Shown one piece after another: positions 21,691 to 37,600 of a stretch of DNA of 64,000 nucleotides; the stretch's first letter is position 1, and each line of letters opens with the position of its first letter. The stretch is from Neoechinorhynchus agilis. Taxonomy: Eukaryota; Acanthocephala. Where the stretch lies: assembly GCA_051530055.1 (NCBI GenBank), contig CM121341.1:13206001-13270000 (forward strand). Reading direction: 5' to 3'. The notes beneath the pieces are model-generated. The model made no database searches, had not been told where the DNA came from, and worked only from the letters and a program-made list of their open reading frames with translations. The position numbers and the translations under genes were made by a program.

Positions 21691-24600
21691 GAACCTCGTC
21701 TTGCCGTTTTTCGCAAGCCAATTTTTTGCTTAAAACTATTGAACCTCGTCTTTAGTGCAAATCGCTAACGAATTCGTCCAAGAAAACCGATATACAACCA
21801 AATAGAGACACTGAATCGGAACCAATCTATAGGCACGCTCGTGGAATTTTGGTCGCGAACGATTTATCATTGGCAGCTTTGAAAATGGCCAGTTTGTTGC
21901 CGTTTTTTTCAAGCCAATTTTTTGCTTAAAACTATTGAACCTCGTCTTGAGTGCAAATCGCTAACGAATTCGTCCAAGAAAACCGATATACAAACAAAGA
22001 GAGACACTGAATCGGAACCAATCTATAGGCACGCTCGTGGAATTTTGGTCGCGAACAATTTATCATTGGCAGCTTTGAAAATGGCCAGTTTGTTTCCGTT
22101 TTTCGCAAGCCAATTTTTTGCTTAAAACTATTGAACCTCGGCTTGTTGTTTTTCGCAAGCCAATTTTTTGCTTAAAACTATTAAACCATGTCTTTAGTGC
22201 AAATCGCTAACGAATTCGCCCAAGAAAACCGATATACAACCAAATGAAGACACTATATCGGAACCAATCAATAGGCACGCTCGTGGAATTTTGGTCGCGA
22301 ACGATTTATCATTGGCAGCTTGGAAAATGGCCAGTTTGTTGCCGTTTTTTGCAAGCCAATTTTTTGCTTAAAACTATTGAACCTCGTCTTTAGTGCATAT
22401 CGTTAACGAATTCGTCCAAGAAAACCGATATACAACCAAATAGAGACACTTAATCGGAATCAATCTATAGGCGCGCTCGTGGAATTTTGGTCGCGAACGA
22501 TTTATCATTTGCAGCTTTGAAAGTGGCCAGTTTGTTGCCGTTTTTCGCAAGCCAATTTTTTGCTTAAAACTATTGCACCTCGTCTTTAGTGCAAATCGTT
22601 AACGAATTCGTCTAAGAAAACCGATATACAACCAAATAGAGACACTGAATCGGAACCAATCTATAGGCACGCTCGTGGAATTTTGATAACGAACGATTTA
22701 TCATTCTCAGCTTTGAAAATGGCGACTTTGTTGCCGATTTTCGCAAGCCAATTTTTTGCTCAAAACTATTGAACCTCGTCTAGCCGTTTTTCGCAAGCCA
22801 ATTTATTGCTTAAAACGATTGAACCTCGTCTTTAGTGCAAATCGTTAACGAATTCGTCCAAGAAAACCGATATACAACCAAATAGAGACACTGAATCGGA
22901 ACCAATCTATAGGCACGCTCGTGGAATTTTGGTCCCGAATGATTTATCATGGCAGCTTTGAGAATGGCCAGTTTGTTGCCGTTTTTCGCAAGCCAATTGT
23001 TTGCTTAAAACTATTGAACCTCGTCTTTAGTGCAAATCGTTAACGAATTCGTCCAAGAAAACCGATATACAACCAAATAGAGACACTGAATCGGAATCAA
23101 TCTATAGGCACGCTCGTGGAATTTTGGTCGCGAATGATTTATCATTGGCAGCTTTGAAAATGGCCAGTTTGTTGCCGTTTTTCGCAAGCCAATTTTTTGC
23201 TTAAAACGATTGAACCTCGTCTTTAGTGCAAATCGCTAACGAATTCGTCCAAGAAAACCGATACACAACCAATTAGAGACACTGAATCGGAACCAATCTA
23301 TAGGCACGCTCGTGGAATTTTGGTCGCGAATGATTTATCATTGGCAGCTTTGAAAATGGCCAGTTTGTTGCCGTTTTTCGCAAGCCAATTTTTTGCTTAA
23401 AACTATTGAACCTCGTCTTTAGTGCAAATCGCTAACGAATTCGTCCAAGAAAACCGATACAACCAATGAGACACTGAATCGGAACCAATCTATAGGCACG
23501 CCCGTGGAATTTTGGTCGCGAATGATTTATCATTGGCAGCTTTGAAAATGGCCAGTTTGTTGCCGTTTTTCGCAAGCCAATTTTTTGCTTAAAACTATTG
23601 AACCACGTCTTTAGTGCAAATCGCTAACGAATTCGTCCAAGAAAACCGATATACAACCAAATGGAGACACTGAATCGGAACCAATCTATAGGCACGCTCG
23701 TGGAATTTTGATCGCGAACGATTTATCATTGGCAGCTTTGAAAATGGCCAGTTGCCGTTTTTCGCAAGCCAATTTTTTGCTTAAAACTATTGAACCTCGT
23801 CTTTAGTGTAAATCGCTAACGAATTCGTCCAAGAAAACCGATATACAACCAAATAGAGACACTGAATCGGAACCAATCTATAGGCACGCTCGTGGAATTT
23901 TGGTCGCGAACGATTTATCATTGGCAGCTTTGAAAATGGCCAGTTTGTTGCCGTTTTTCGCAAGCCAATTTTTTGCTTAAAACTATTGAACCTCGTCTTT
24001 AGTGCAAATCGCTAACGAATTCGTCCAAGAAAACCGATATACAACCAAATGGAGACACTGAATCGGAACCAATCTATAGGCACGCTCGTGGAATTTTGGT
24101 CGCGAACGATTTATCATTGGCAGCTTTGAAAATGGCCAGTTTGTTGCCGTTTTTTGCAAGCCAATTTTTTGCTTAAAACTATTGAACCACGTCTTTAGTG
24201 CAAATCGCTAACGAATTCGTCCAAGAAAACCGATATACAACCAAATGGAGACACTGAATCGGAACCAATCTATAGGCACGCTCGTGGAATTTTGGTCGCG
24301 AACGATTTATCATTGGCAGCTTTGAAAATGGCAAGTTTTTTGCCGTTTTTCGCAAGCCAATTTTTTGCTTAAAACTATTGAACCTCGTCTTGCCGTTTTT
24401 CGCAAGCCAATTTTTTGCTTAAAACTATTGAACCACGTCTTTAGTGCAAATCGCTAACGAATTCGTCCAAGAAAACCGATATACAAACAAATAGAGACAC
24501 TGAATCGGAACCAATCTATAGGCACGCTCGTGGAATTTTGATCGCGAACGATTTATCATTGGCAGCTTTGAAAATGGCCAGTTTGTTGCCGTTTTTCGCA

Positions 24601-27600
24601 AGCCAATTTTTTGCTTAAAACTATTGAACCTCGTCTTGCCGTTTTTCGCAAGCCAATTTTTTGCTTAAAACTATTGAACCTCGTCTTTAGTGCAAATCGC
24701 TAACGAATTCGTCCAAGAAAACCGATATACAACCAAATAGAGACACTGAATCGGAACCAATCTATAGGCACGCTCGTGGAATTTTGGTCGCGAACGATTT
24801 ATCATTGGCAGCTTTGAAAATGGCCAGTTTGTTGCCGTTTTTTGCAAGCCAATTTTTTGCTTAAAACTATTGAACCTCGTCTTTAGTGCAAATCGTTAAC
24901 GAATTCGTCCAAGAAAACCGATATACAACCAAATAGAGACACTGAATCGGAACCAATCTATAGGCACGCTCGTGGAATTTTGGTCGCGAACGATTTATCA
25001 GTGGCAGCTTTGAAAATGGCCAGTTTGTTGCCGTTTTTTGCAAGCCAATTTTTTGCTTGAAGCTATTGAACCTCGTCTTTAGTGCAAATCGCTAACGAAT
25101 TCGTCCAAGAAAACCGATATACAACCAAATAGAGACACTGAATCGGAACCAATCTATAGGCACGCTCGTGGAATTTTGGTCGCGAACGATTTATCATTGG
25201 CAGCTTTGAAAATGGCCAGTTTGTTGCCGTTTTTCGCAAGCCAATTTTTTGCTTAAAACTATTGAACCTCGTCTTTAGTGCAAATCGCTAACGAATTCGT
25301 CCAAGAAAACCGATATACAACCAAATGGAGACACTATATCGGAACCAATCTATAGGCACGCTCGTGGAATTTTGATCGCGAACGATTTATCATTGGCAGC
25401 TTTGAAAATGGCCAGTTTGTTGCCGTTTTTCGCAAGCCAATTTTTTGCTTAAAACTATTGAACCTCGTCTTTAGTGCAAATCGCTAACGAATTCGTCCAA
25501 GAAAACCGATATACAAACAAATAGAGACACTGAATCGGAACCAATCTATAGGCACGCTCGTGGAATTTTGGTCGCGAACGATTTATCATTGGCAGCTTTG
25601 AAAATGGCCAGTTTGTTGCCGTTTTTCGAAAGCCAATTTTTTGCTTAAAACTATTGAACCTCGTCTTTAGTGCAAATCGCTAACGAATTCGTCCAAGAAA
25701 ACCGATATACAACCAAATAGAGACACCGAATCGGAACCAATCTATAGGCACGCTCGTGGAATTTTGGTCGCGAATGATTTATCATTGGCAGCTTTGAAAA
25801 TGGCCAGTTTGTTGCCGTTTTTCGCAAGCCAATTTTTTGCATAAATTTATTGAACCTCGTCTTTAGTGCAAATCGCTAACAAATTCGTCCAAGAAAACCG
25901 ATATACAACCAAATAGAGACACTGAATCGGAACCAATCTATAGGCACGCTCGTGGAATTTTGGTCCCGAATGATTTATCATTGGCAGCTTTGAAAATGGC
26001 CAGTTTGTTGCTGTTTTTCGCAAGCCAATTTTTTGCTTAAAGCTATTGAACCTCGTCTTTAGTGCAAATCGTTAACGAATTCGTCCAAGAAAACCGATAT
26101 ACAACCAAATAGAGACACTGAATCGGAACCAATCTATAGGCACGCTCGTGGAATTTTGGTCGCGAATGATTTATCATTGGCAGCTTTGAAAATGGCCAGT
26201 TTGTTGCCGTTTTTCGCAAGCCAATTTTTTGCTTAAAACGATTGAACCTCGTCTTTAGTGCAAATCGCTAACGAATTCGTCCAAGAAAACCGATACACAA
26301 CCAATTAGAGACACTGAATCGGAACCAATCTATAGGCACGCTCGTGGAATTTTGGTCGCGAATGATTTATCATTGGCAGCTTTGAAAATGGCCAGTTTGT
26401 TGCCGTTTTTCGCAAGCCAATTTTTTGCTTAAAACTATTGAACCTCGTCTTTAGTGCAAATCGCTAACGAATTCGTCCAAGAAAACCGATACACAACCAA
26501 TTAGAGACACTGAATCGGAACCAATCTATAGGCACGCCCGTGGAATTTTGGTCGCGAATGATTTATCATTGGCAGCTTTGAAAATGGCCAGTTTGTTGCC
26601 GTTTTTCGCAAGGAAATTTTTTGCTTTAAACTATTGAACCTCGTCTTTAGTGCAAATCGTTAACGAATTCGTCCAAGAAAACCGATATACAACCAAATAG
26701 AGACACTGAATCGGAACCAATCTATAGGCACGCTCGTGGAATTTTGGTCGCGAACGATTTATCATTGGCAGCTTTTAAAATAGCAAGTTTGTTCCCATTT
26801 TTCGCAAGCCAGTTTTTTGCTTAAAACTATTGAACCTCGTCTTTAGTGCAAATCGCTAACGAATTCGTCCAAGAAAACGGATATACAACCAAATAGAGAC
26901 ACTGAATCGGAACCAATCTATAGGCACGCTCGTTGAATTTTGGTCGCGAACGATTTATCATTGGCAGCTTTTAAAATAGCAAGTTTGTTCCCGTTTTTCG
27001 CAAGCCAGTTTTTTGCTTAAAACGATTGAACCTCGTCTTTAGTTTAAATCGCTAACGAATTCGTCCAAGAAAACCGATATACAACCAAATAGAGACACTG
27101 AATCGGAACCAATCTATAGGCACGCTCGTGGAATTTTGGTCGCGAATGATTTATCATTGGCAGCTCTGAAAATTTCCAGTTTGTTGCCGTTTTTCGCAAG
27201 CCAATTTTTTGCTTAAAACTATTGAACCTCGTCTTTAGTGCAAATCGTTAACGAATTCGTCCAAGAAAACTGATATACAACCTAATAGAGACACTGAATC
27301 TGAACCAATCTATAGGCACGCTCGTGGAATTCTGGTCGCGAATGATTTATCATTGGCAGCTTTGAAAATGGCGACTTTGTTGCCGATTTTCGCTAGCCAA
27401 TTGTTTGCTTAAAACTATTGAACCTCGTCTTTAGTGAAAATCGCTAACGAATTCGTCCAAGAAAACCGATATACAACAAAATAGAGACACTGAATCGGAA
27501 CCAATATATAGGCACGCTCGTGGAATTTTGGTCGCGAACGATTTATCATTGGCAGCTTTTAAAATAGCAAGTTTGTTCCCGTTTTTCGCAAGCCAGTTTT

Positions 27601-28699
27601 TTGCTTAAAACTATTGAACCTCGTCTTTAGTTAAAATCGCTAACGAATTCGTCCAAGAAAACCGATATACAACCAAATAGAGACACTGAATCGGAACCAA
27701 TATATAGGCACGCTCGTGGAATTTTGATCGCGAACGATTTATCATTGGCAGCTTTGAAAATGGCGACTTTGTTGCCGATTTTCGCTAGCCAATTGTTTGC
27801 TTAAAACTATTGAACCTCGTCTTTAGTGCAAATCGCTAATGAATTCCTCCAAGAAAACCGATATACAACCAAATAGAGACACTGAATCGGAACCAATATA
27901 TAGGCACGCTCGTGGAATTTTGGTCGCGAATGATTTATCATTGGCAGCTTTGAAAATTTCCAGTTTGTTGCCGTTTTTCGCAAGCCAATTTTTTGCTTAA
28001 AACTTTTGAACCTCGTCTTTAGTGCAAATCGTTAACGAATTCGTCCAAGAAAACTGATATACAACCTAATAGAGACACTGAATCGGAACCAATCTATAGG
28101 CACGCTCGTGGAATTTTGGTCGCGAATGATTTATCATTGGCAGCTTTTAAAATGGCCAGTTTGTTGCCGTTTTTCGCAAGCCAATTTTTTGCTTAAAACT
28201 ATTGAAGCTAACGAATTCGTCCAAGAAAACCGATATACAATCAAATAGAGACACTGAATCGGAACCAACCTATAGGCACGCTCGTGGAATTTTGGTCGCG
28301 AATGATTTATCATTGGCAGCTTTGAAAATGGCCAGTTTGTTGCCGTTTTTCGCAAGCCAATTTTTTGCTTAAAACTATTGAACCTCGTCTTTAGTGCAAA
28401 TCGTTAACGAATTCGTCCAAGAAAACCGATATACAACCTAATAGAGACACTGAATCGGAACCAATCTATAGGCACGCTCGTGGAATTTTGGTCGCGAATG
28501 ATTTATCATTGGCAGCTTTTAAAATGGCCAGTTTTTTGCCGTTTTTCGCAAGCCAATTTTTTGCTTAAAACTATTGAATCTCGTCTAGCCGTTTTTCGCA
28601 AGCCAATTTTTTGCTTAAAACTATTGAACCTCGTCTTTTGTGCAAATCGTTAACGAATTCGTCCAAGAAAACCGATATAAAACCAAATAGAGACAGTGA

Positions 28700-31600
28700 A
28701 TCGAAACCAATCTATAGGCGCGCTCGTGGAATTTTGGTCGCGAATGATTTATCATTGGCAGCTTTTAAAATGGCGACTTTGTTGCAATTTTTCGCAAGCC
28801 AATTTTTGGCTTAAAACTATTGAACCTCGTCTTTTGTGCAAATCGTTAACGAAATCGTCCAAGAAAACCGATATACAACCAAATAGAGACATTGAATCGG
28901 AACCAATCTATAGGCACGTCGTGGAATTTTGGTCGCGAACGATTTATCATTGGCAGCTTTTAAAATGGCGACTTTGTTGCAATTTTTCGCAAGCAAATTT
29001 TTTGCTTAAAACTATTGAACCTCGTCTTTTGTGCAAATCGTTAACGAAATCGTCCAAGAAAACCGATATACAACCAAATAGAGACATTGGATCGGAACCA
29101 ATCTATAGGCACGTCGTGGAATTTTGATCGCGAACGATTTATCATTGGCAGCTTTGAAAATGGCGACTTTGTTGCCGATTTTCGCAAGCCAATTTTTTGC
29201 TTAAAACTATTGAACCTCGTCTTTAGTGCAAATCGTTTACGAATTCGTCCAAGAACACCGATATACAACCAAATAGAGACACTGAATCGGAACCAATCTC
29301 TTGGCACGCTCGTTGAATTTTGGTCGCGAATGATTTATAATTGGCAGCTTTGAAAATGGCGACTTTGTTGCCGATTTTCGCAAGCCAATTTTTTATCTTA
29401 AAACCATTTAACCTTGTCTTTAGTTCAAATCGCTAACGATTTCGTCCAAGAAAACCGATATACAACCAAATAGAGACACTGAATCGGAATCAATCTATAG
29501 GCATGCTCGTGGAATTTTGGTCGCGAAAAATTTATCATTGGCAGCTTGAAAATGGCAAGTTTGTTGCCGTTTTTCGCAAGCCAATTTTTTGTTTAGAACT
29601 ATTGCACCTCGTCTTAAGTGCAAATCGTTAACGAATTCGTCCAAGAAAACCGATATACAAACAAATAGAGACACTGAATCGGAACCAATCTATAGGCACG
29701 CTCGTGGAATTTTGATCGCGAACGATTTATTGTTTGATTCTTCCAAAATGGCGACTTTGTTGCCGTATTTCGCAAGCCAATTTTTTGCTTAAAACTATTG
29801 AACCTCGTCTTTAGTGCAAATCGCTAACGAATTCGTCCAAGAAAACCGATATACAAACAAATAGAGACACTGAATCGGAACGAATCTATAGGCACGCTCG
29901 TATAATTTTGATCGCGAACGATTTATCATTGGCAGCTTTGAAAATGGCGACTTTGTTGCCGTTTTTCGCAAGCCAATTTTTTGCTTAAAACTATTGAACC
30001 TCGTCTTTAGTGCAAATCGTTAACGAATTCGTCCAATAATGCCGATATACAACCAAATAGAGACACTGAATCTGAACCAATCTATAGGCACGCTCGTGGA
30101 ATTTTGGTCGCGAACGATTTATCATTGGCAGCTTTGAAAATGGCGACTTTGTTGCCGTTTTTCGCAAGCCAATTTTTTGCTTAAAACTATTGAACCTCGT
30201 CTTTAGTGCAAATCGCTAACGAATTCGTCCAAGAAAACCGATATACAACCAAATAGAGACACTGAATCGGAACCAATCTATAGGCACGCTCGTGGAATTT
30301 TGGTCGCGAATGATTTATCATTGGCAGCTTTGAAAATGGAAAGTTTGTTGCCGTTTTTCGCAAGCCAATTTTTTGCTTAAAACTATTGAACCTCGTCTTT
30401 GGTGCAAATCGCTAACAAATTCGTCCAAGAAAACCGATATACAACCAAATAGAGACACTGAATCGGAACCAATCTATAGGCACGCTCGTGGAATTTTGAT
30501 CGCGAACGATTTATTGTTTGATTCTTCCAAAATGGCGACTTTGTTGCCGTTTTTCGCAAGCCAATTTTTTGCTTAAAACTATTGAACCTCGTCTTTAGTG
30601 CAAATCGCTAACGAATTCGTCCAAGAAAACCGATATACAACCAAATAGAGACACTGAATCGGAACCAATCTATAGGCACGCTCGTGGAATTTTGGTCGCG
30701 AACGATTTATCATTGGCAGCTTTTAAAATGGCGACTTTGTTGCCGTTTTTCGCAAGCAAATTTTTTGCTTAAACTATTGAACCTCGTCTTTTGTGCAAAT
30801 CGTTAACGAATTCGTCCAAGAATACCGATATACAACCAAATAGAGACACTGAATCGGAACCAATCTATAGGCACGCTCGTGGAATTTTGGTCGCGAACGA
30901 TTTATCATTGGCAGCTTTGAAAATGGCGACTTTGTTGCCGTTTTTCGCAAGCCAATTTTTTGCTTAAAACTATTGAACCTCGTCTTTAACTGTCTTTAGT
31001 GCAAATCGCTAACGAATTCGTCCAAGAAAACCGATATACAACCAAATAGAGACACTGAATCGGAACCAATCTATAGGCACGCTCGTGGAATTTTGGTCGC
31101 GAACGATTTATCATTGGCAGCTTTGAAAATGGCGACTTTGTTGCCGTTTTTCGCAAGCCAATTTTTTGCTTAAAACTATTGAACCTCGTCTTTAGTGCAA
31201 ATCGCAAACGAATTCGTCCAAGAAAATCGATTTACGACCAAATCGAGATACTGAATCGGAACCATTCTATAGGCACGCTCGTGGAATTTTGGTCGCGAAC
31301 GATTTATCATTGGCAGCTTTGAAAATGGCGACTTTGTTGCCGTTTTTCGCAAGCCAATTTTTGGCTTAGAACTATTGAACCTCGTCTTTAGTTCAAATCG
31401 CTAACACATTCGTCCAAGAAAACCGATATACAACCAAATGGAGACACAGAATCGGAACAAATCTATAGGCACGCTCGTGGAATTTTGGTCGCGAATGATT
31501 TATCATTGGCAGCTTTGAAAATGGCCAGTTTGTTGCCGTTTTTCGCATGCCAATTTTTTGCTTAAAACTATTGAACCCCGTCTTTAGTGCAAATCGCTAA

Positions 31601-34600
31601 CAAATTCGTCCAAGAAAACCGATATACAACTAAATAGAGACACTGAATCGGAACCAATCTATAGGCACGCTCGTGGAATTTTGGTCGCGAACGATTTATC
31701 ATTGGTAGCTTTGAAAATGGCGACTTTGTTGCCGTTTTTTGCAAGCAAATTTTTTGCTTAAAACTATTGAATCTCGTCTTTAGTTCAAATCGCTAACGAA
31801 TTCGTCCAAGAAAACCTATATACAACCAAATAGAGACAGTTAATCGGAACCAATCTATAAGCACGCTCGTGGAATTTTGGTCGCGAATGATTTATCATTG
31901 GCAGCTTTGAAAATGGCCAGTTTGTTCCCATTTTTCGCAAGCCAATTTTTTTGCTTAATACTATTGAACCTCGTCTAGCCGTTTTTCGCCTGCAAATTTT
32001 TTGCTTAAAACGATTGAACCTCGTCTTTAGTTCAAATCGCTAACGAATTCGTCCAAGAAAACCGATATACAACCAAATAGTGACAGTGAATCGGAACCAA
32101 TCTATAGGCACGCTCGTGGAATTTTGGTCGCGAACGATTTATCATTGGCAGCTTTTAAAATGGCCAGTTTGTTGCCGTTTTTCGCAAGCCAATTTTTTAC
32201 TTAAAACTTTTGAACCTCGTCTTTAGTGCAAATCGCAAACGAATTTGTCCAAGAAAACCGATATACGACCAAATCGAGATACTGAATCGGAACCATTCTT
32301 TAGGCACGCTCGTGGAATTTTGGTCGCGAACGATTTATCATTGGCAGCTTTGAAAATTGCGACTTTGTTGCTGTTTTTCGCAAGCAAATTTTTGGCTTAG
32401 AACTATTGAACCTCGTCTTTAGTGCAAATCGCTAACAAATTCGTCCAAGAAAACCGATATACGACCAAATGGAGACACAGAATCGGAACCAATCTATAAG
32501 CACGCTCGTGGAATTTTGGTCGCGAATGATTTATCATTGGCAGCTTTGAAAATGGCCAGTTTGTTCCCATTTTTCGCAAGCCTATTTTTTGCTTAATACT
32601 ATTGAACCTCGTCTAGCCGTTTTTCGCAAGCAAATTTTTTGCTTAAAACTATGTAACCTCGTCTTTAGTGTAAATCGCTAGCGAATTCGTCCAAGAAAAC
32701 CGATATACAACCAAATAGAGACAGTGAATCGGAACAAATCTATAGGAACGCTGGTGGAATTTTTGTCGCGAACGATTTATCATTGGCAGCTTTTAAAATG
32801 GCCAGTTTGTTGCCGTTTTTCGCAAACCAATTTTTTTCTTAAAACTATTGAACCTCGTCTTTTGTGCAAATCGTCAACGAATTCGTCCAAGAAAACCGAT
32901 ATACAACCAAATAGAGACACTGAATCGGAACCAATCTATAGGCACGCTCGTGGAATTTTGGTCGCGAACGATTTATCATTTTCAGCTTTGAAAATAGCAA
33001 GTTTGTTCCCGTTTTTCGCAAGCCAATTTTTTGCTTTAAACTGTTGATCCTCGTCTAGGCGTCTTTCGCAAGCAAATTTTTAGCTTAAAACTATTTAATC
33101 TCGTCTTTAGTTCAAATCGCTAACGAATTCGTCCAAGAAAACCGATATACAACCGAATAGAGACAGTGAATCGGAACCAATCTATAGGCATGCTCGTGTA
33201 ATTTTGGTCGCCAACGATTTATCATTGGCAGCTTTGGAAATGGCCAGTATGTTGCCGTTTTTCGCAAGCCAATTTTTTTCTTAAAACTATTGAACCTCGT
33301 CTTTTGTGCAAATCGCTAACGAATTCGTCCAAGAAAACCGATATACAACCAAATAGAGACACTGAATCGGAACCAATCTATAGGCACGCTCGTCGAATTT
33401 TGGTCGCGAACGATTTATCATTGGCTGCTTTGAAAATGGCGACTTTGTTGCCGTTTTTCGCAAGCCAATTTTTTGCTTAAAACTATTGAACCCCGTCTTT
33501 AGTGCAAATCGCTAACGAATTCGTCCAAGAAAACCGATATGGAACTAAATAGAGACACTGAATCGGAACCAATCTATAGGCACGCTCGTGGAATTTTGGT
33601 CGAGAACGATTTATCATTGGTAGCTTTGAAAATGGCGACTTTGTTGCCGTTTTTCGCAAACCAATTTTTTGCTTAAAACTATTGAACCTCGTCTTTAGTG
33701 CAAATCGCAAACGAATTCGTCCAAGAAAACCGATATACGACCAAATGGAGATACTGAATCGGAACCAATCTATAGGCACGCTCGTCGAATTTTTATCGCG
33801 AACGATTTATCATTGGCAGCTTTGAAAATAGTCAGTCTGTTGCCGTTTTTCGGAAGCCAATTTTTTGCTTAAAACTATTGAACCTCGTCTTTAGTGCAAA
33901 TCGTCAACGAATTCGTCCAAGAAAACCGATATACAACTAAGTAGAGACACTGAATCGGAACCAATCTATAGGCACGCTCGTGGAATATTGGTGGCGAACG
34001 ATTTATCATTGGCAGCTTTGAAAATAGCAAGTTTGTTCCCGTTTTTCGCAAGCCAATTGTTTGCTAAAAACTATTGAACCTCGTCTAGCCGTTTTTCGCA
34101 AGCAAATTTTTTGCTTAAAACTATTGAATCTCGTCTTTACTTCAAATCGCTAACGAATTCGTCCAAGAAAACCGATATACAACCAAATAGAGACAGTGAA
34201 TCGGAACCAATCTATAAGCACGCTCGTGGAATTTTGGTCGCGAATGATTTATCATTGGCAGCTTTGAAAATGGCCAGTTTGTTCCCGTTTTTCGCAAGCC
34301 AATTTTTTGCTTAATACTATTGAACCTCGTCTAGCCGTTTTTCGCAAGCAAATTTTTTGCTTAAAACTATTGAACCTCGTCTTTAGTTCAAATCGCTAAC
34401 GAATTCGTCCAAGAAAACCGATATACAACCAAATAGAGACAGTGAATCGGAACCAATCTATAGGCACGCTCGTGGAATTTTGGTCGCGAACGATTTATCA
34501 TTGGCAGCTTTTAAAATGGCAAGTTTGTTGCCGTTTTTCGCAAGCCAATTTTTTGCATAAAACTATTGAACCTCGTCTTTAGTGCAAATCGCTAACGAAT

Positions 34601-37600
34601 TCGTCCAATAAAACCGATATACAACCAAATAGGGAAACTGAATCGGAACCAATCTATAGGCACGCTCGTGGTATTTTGATCGCGAACGATTTATCATTGG
34701 CAGCTTTGAAAATGGCCAGTTTGTTGCCGTTTTTCGCAAGCCAATTTTTTGCATAAAACTATTGAACCTCGTCTTTAGTGCAAATCGCTAACGAATTCGT
34801 CCAAGAAAACCGATATACAACCAAATAGAGACACTGAATCGGAACCAATCTATAGGCACGCTCGTGGAATTTTGATCGCGAACGATTTATCATTGGCAGC
34901 TTTGAAAATGGCCAGTTTGTTGCCGTTTTTCGCAAGCCAATTTTTTGCTTAAAACTATTGAACCTCGTCTTTAGTGCAAATCGCTAACGAATTCGTCCAA
35001 GAAAACCGATATACAACCAAATAGAGACACTGAATCGGAACCAATCTATAGGCACGCTCGTGGAATTTTGATCGCGAACGATTTATCATTGGCAGCTTTG
35101 AAAATAACGACTTTATTGCCGATTTTCCCAAGCCAATTTTTTGCTTGAAACTATTGAACCTTGTCTAGCCGTTTTTCGCAAGCCAATTTTTTGCTTAAAA
35201 CTGTTGAACCTCGTCTTTAGTGCAAATCGCTAACGAATTCGTCCAAGAAAACCGATATACAACTAAATAGAGACACTAAATCGGAACCAATCTATAGGCA
35301 CGCTCGTGGAATTTTGGTCGCGAATTATTTATCATTGGCAGCTTTGAAAATGGCGACTTTGTTTCCGTTTTTCGCAAGCCAATTTTTTGCTTAAAACTAT
35401 TGAACCTCGTCTTTAGTGCAAATCGCTAACAAATTCGTGCAAGAAAACCGATATACAACCAAATAGAGACACTGAATCGGAACCAATCTATAGGATCGCT
35501 CGTGGAATTTTGGTCGCGAACGATTTAGCATTGGCAGCTTTGAAAATGGCAAGTTTGTTGCAATTTTTCGCAAGCCAATTTTTTGCTTAAAACTATTGAA
35601 CCTCGTCTTGCCGTTTTCCGCAAGCCAATTTTCTGCTTAAAACTATTTAACCTCGCCTTTAGTGCAAATCGCTAATGAATTCGTCCAAGAAAACCGATAT
35701 ACAACCAAGTAGAGACACTTAATCGGAACCAATCTATAGGCACGCTCGTGGAATTTTGGTCGCGAATGATTTATCATTGGCAGCTTTTAAAATGGCGACT
35801 TTGTTTCCGTTTTTCGCAAGCCAATTTTTTGCTTAAAACTATTGAACCTCGTCTTTAGTGCAAATAGCTAACGAATTCGTCGAAGAAAACCGATATACAA
35901 CCAAATAGAGACACTGAATCGGAACCAATCTATTCGCACGCTCGTGGAATTTTATTCGCGAACGATTTATCATTGGCAGCTTTGAAAATAGCCAGTTTGT
36001 TGCCGTTTTTCGCAAGCCAATTTTTTGCTTAAAACTATTGAACCTCGTCTTTAGTGCAAATCGCTAACGAATTCGTCCAAGAAAACCGATATACAACCAA
36101 ATAGAGACACTGAATCGGAACCAATCTATAGGCACGCTCGTGGAATTTTGGTCGCCAACGATTTATCATTGGCAGCTTTGAAAATGGCCAGTTTGTTGCC
36201 GTTTTTCGCAAGCCAATTTTTTGCTTAAAACTATTGAACCTCGTCTTTAGTGCAAATCGCTAACGAATTCGTCCAAGAAAACCGTTATACAACCAAATGG
36301 AGACACTGAATCGGAACCAATCTATTCGCACGCTCGTGGAATTTTATTCGCGAACGATTTATCATTGGCAGCTTTGAAAATAGCCAGTTTGTTGCCGTTT
36401 TTCGCAAGCCAATTTTTTGCTTAAAACTATTGAACCTCGTCCTTAGTTCAAATCGCTAACGAATTCGTCCAAAAAAACCGATATACAACCAAATAGAGAC
36501 ACTGAATCGGAACCAATCTATAGGCACGCTCGTGGAATTTTGGTCGCCAACGATTTATCATTGGCAGCTTTGAAAATAGCCAGTTTGTTGCCGTTTTTCG
36601 CAAGCCAATTTTTTGCTTAAAACTATTGAACCTCGTGTTTAGTGCAAATCGCTTACGAATTCGTCCAAGAAAACCGATATACAACCAAATAGAGACACTG
36701 AATCGGAACCAATCTATAGGCACGCTCGTGGAATTTTGGTCGCGAACGATTTATCATTGGCAGCTTTGAAAATAGCCAGTTTGTTGCCGTTTTTCGCAAG
36801 CCAATTTTTTGCTTAAAACTATTGAACCTCGTCTTTAGTGCAAATCGCTAACGAATTCGTCCAAGAAAACCGTTATACAACCAAATGGAGACACTGAATC
36901 GGAACCAATCTATTGGCACGCTCGTAGAATTTTATTCGCCAACGATTTATCATTGGCAGCTTTGAAAATAGCCAGTTTGTTGCCGTTTTTCGCAAGCCAA
37001 TTTTTTGCTTAAAACTATTGAACCTCGTCTTTAGTGCAAATCGCTAACGAATTCGTCCAAGAAACCGATATACAACCAAATAGAGACACTGAATCGGAAC
37101 CAATCTATAGGCACGCTCGTGGAATTTTGGTCGCGAACGATTTATCATTGGCCGCTTTGAAAATAGCCAGTTTGTGCCGTTTTTCGCAAGCCAATTTTTT
37201 GCTTAAAACTATTGAACCTTGTCTTTAGTGCAAATTGCTAACGAATTCGTCCAAGAAAACCGATATACAACCAAATAGAGGCACTGAATCGGAACCAATC
37301 TATAGGCACGCTCGTGGAATTTTGGTCGCGAACGATTTATCATTGGCCGCTTTGAAAATAGCCAGTTTGTGCCGTTTTTCGCATTCCAATCTTTTGCTAA
37401 AAACTATTAAACCTCGACTTTAGTGCAAATCGCTTTCGAATTCGTCCAAGAAAACCGATATACAACCAAATGGAGACACTGAATCGGAACCAATCTATTC
37501 GCCCGCTCGTGGAATTTTATTCGCGAACGATTTTTCATTGGCAGCTTTGGAAATGGCGACTTTGTTGCCGTTTTTCGCAAGTTAATTTTTTGCTTAAAAC

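Larger units (their letters stand above)
17490..22960. repeat. Long-range segmental copies within the array
   Basis: Several diagnostic variants at 17.49-17.9 kb (cgtcttgagtgc, aaaccatgtc, tgttgtttttcg) recur at 21.92-22.3 kb, offset about 4,429 bp. A second set at 18.64-19.2 kb (gtgcatatcg, gataacgaacg, cgtctagccg) recurs at 22.39-22.95 kb, offset about 3,750 bp. The unequal offsets imply a multi-unit duplication followed by gain or loss of units between. Confidence 0.75.
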
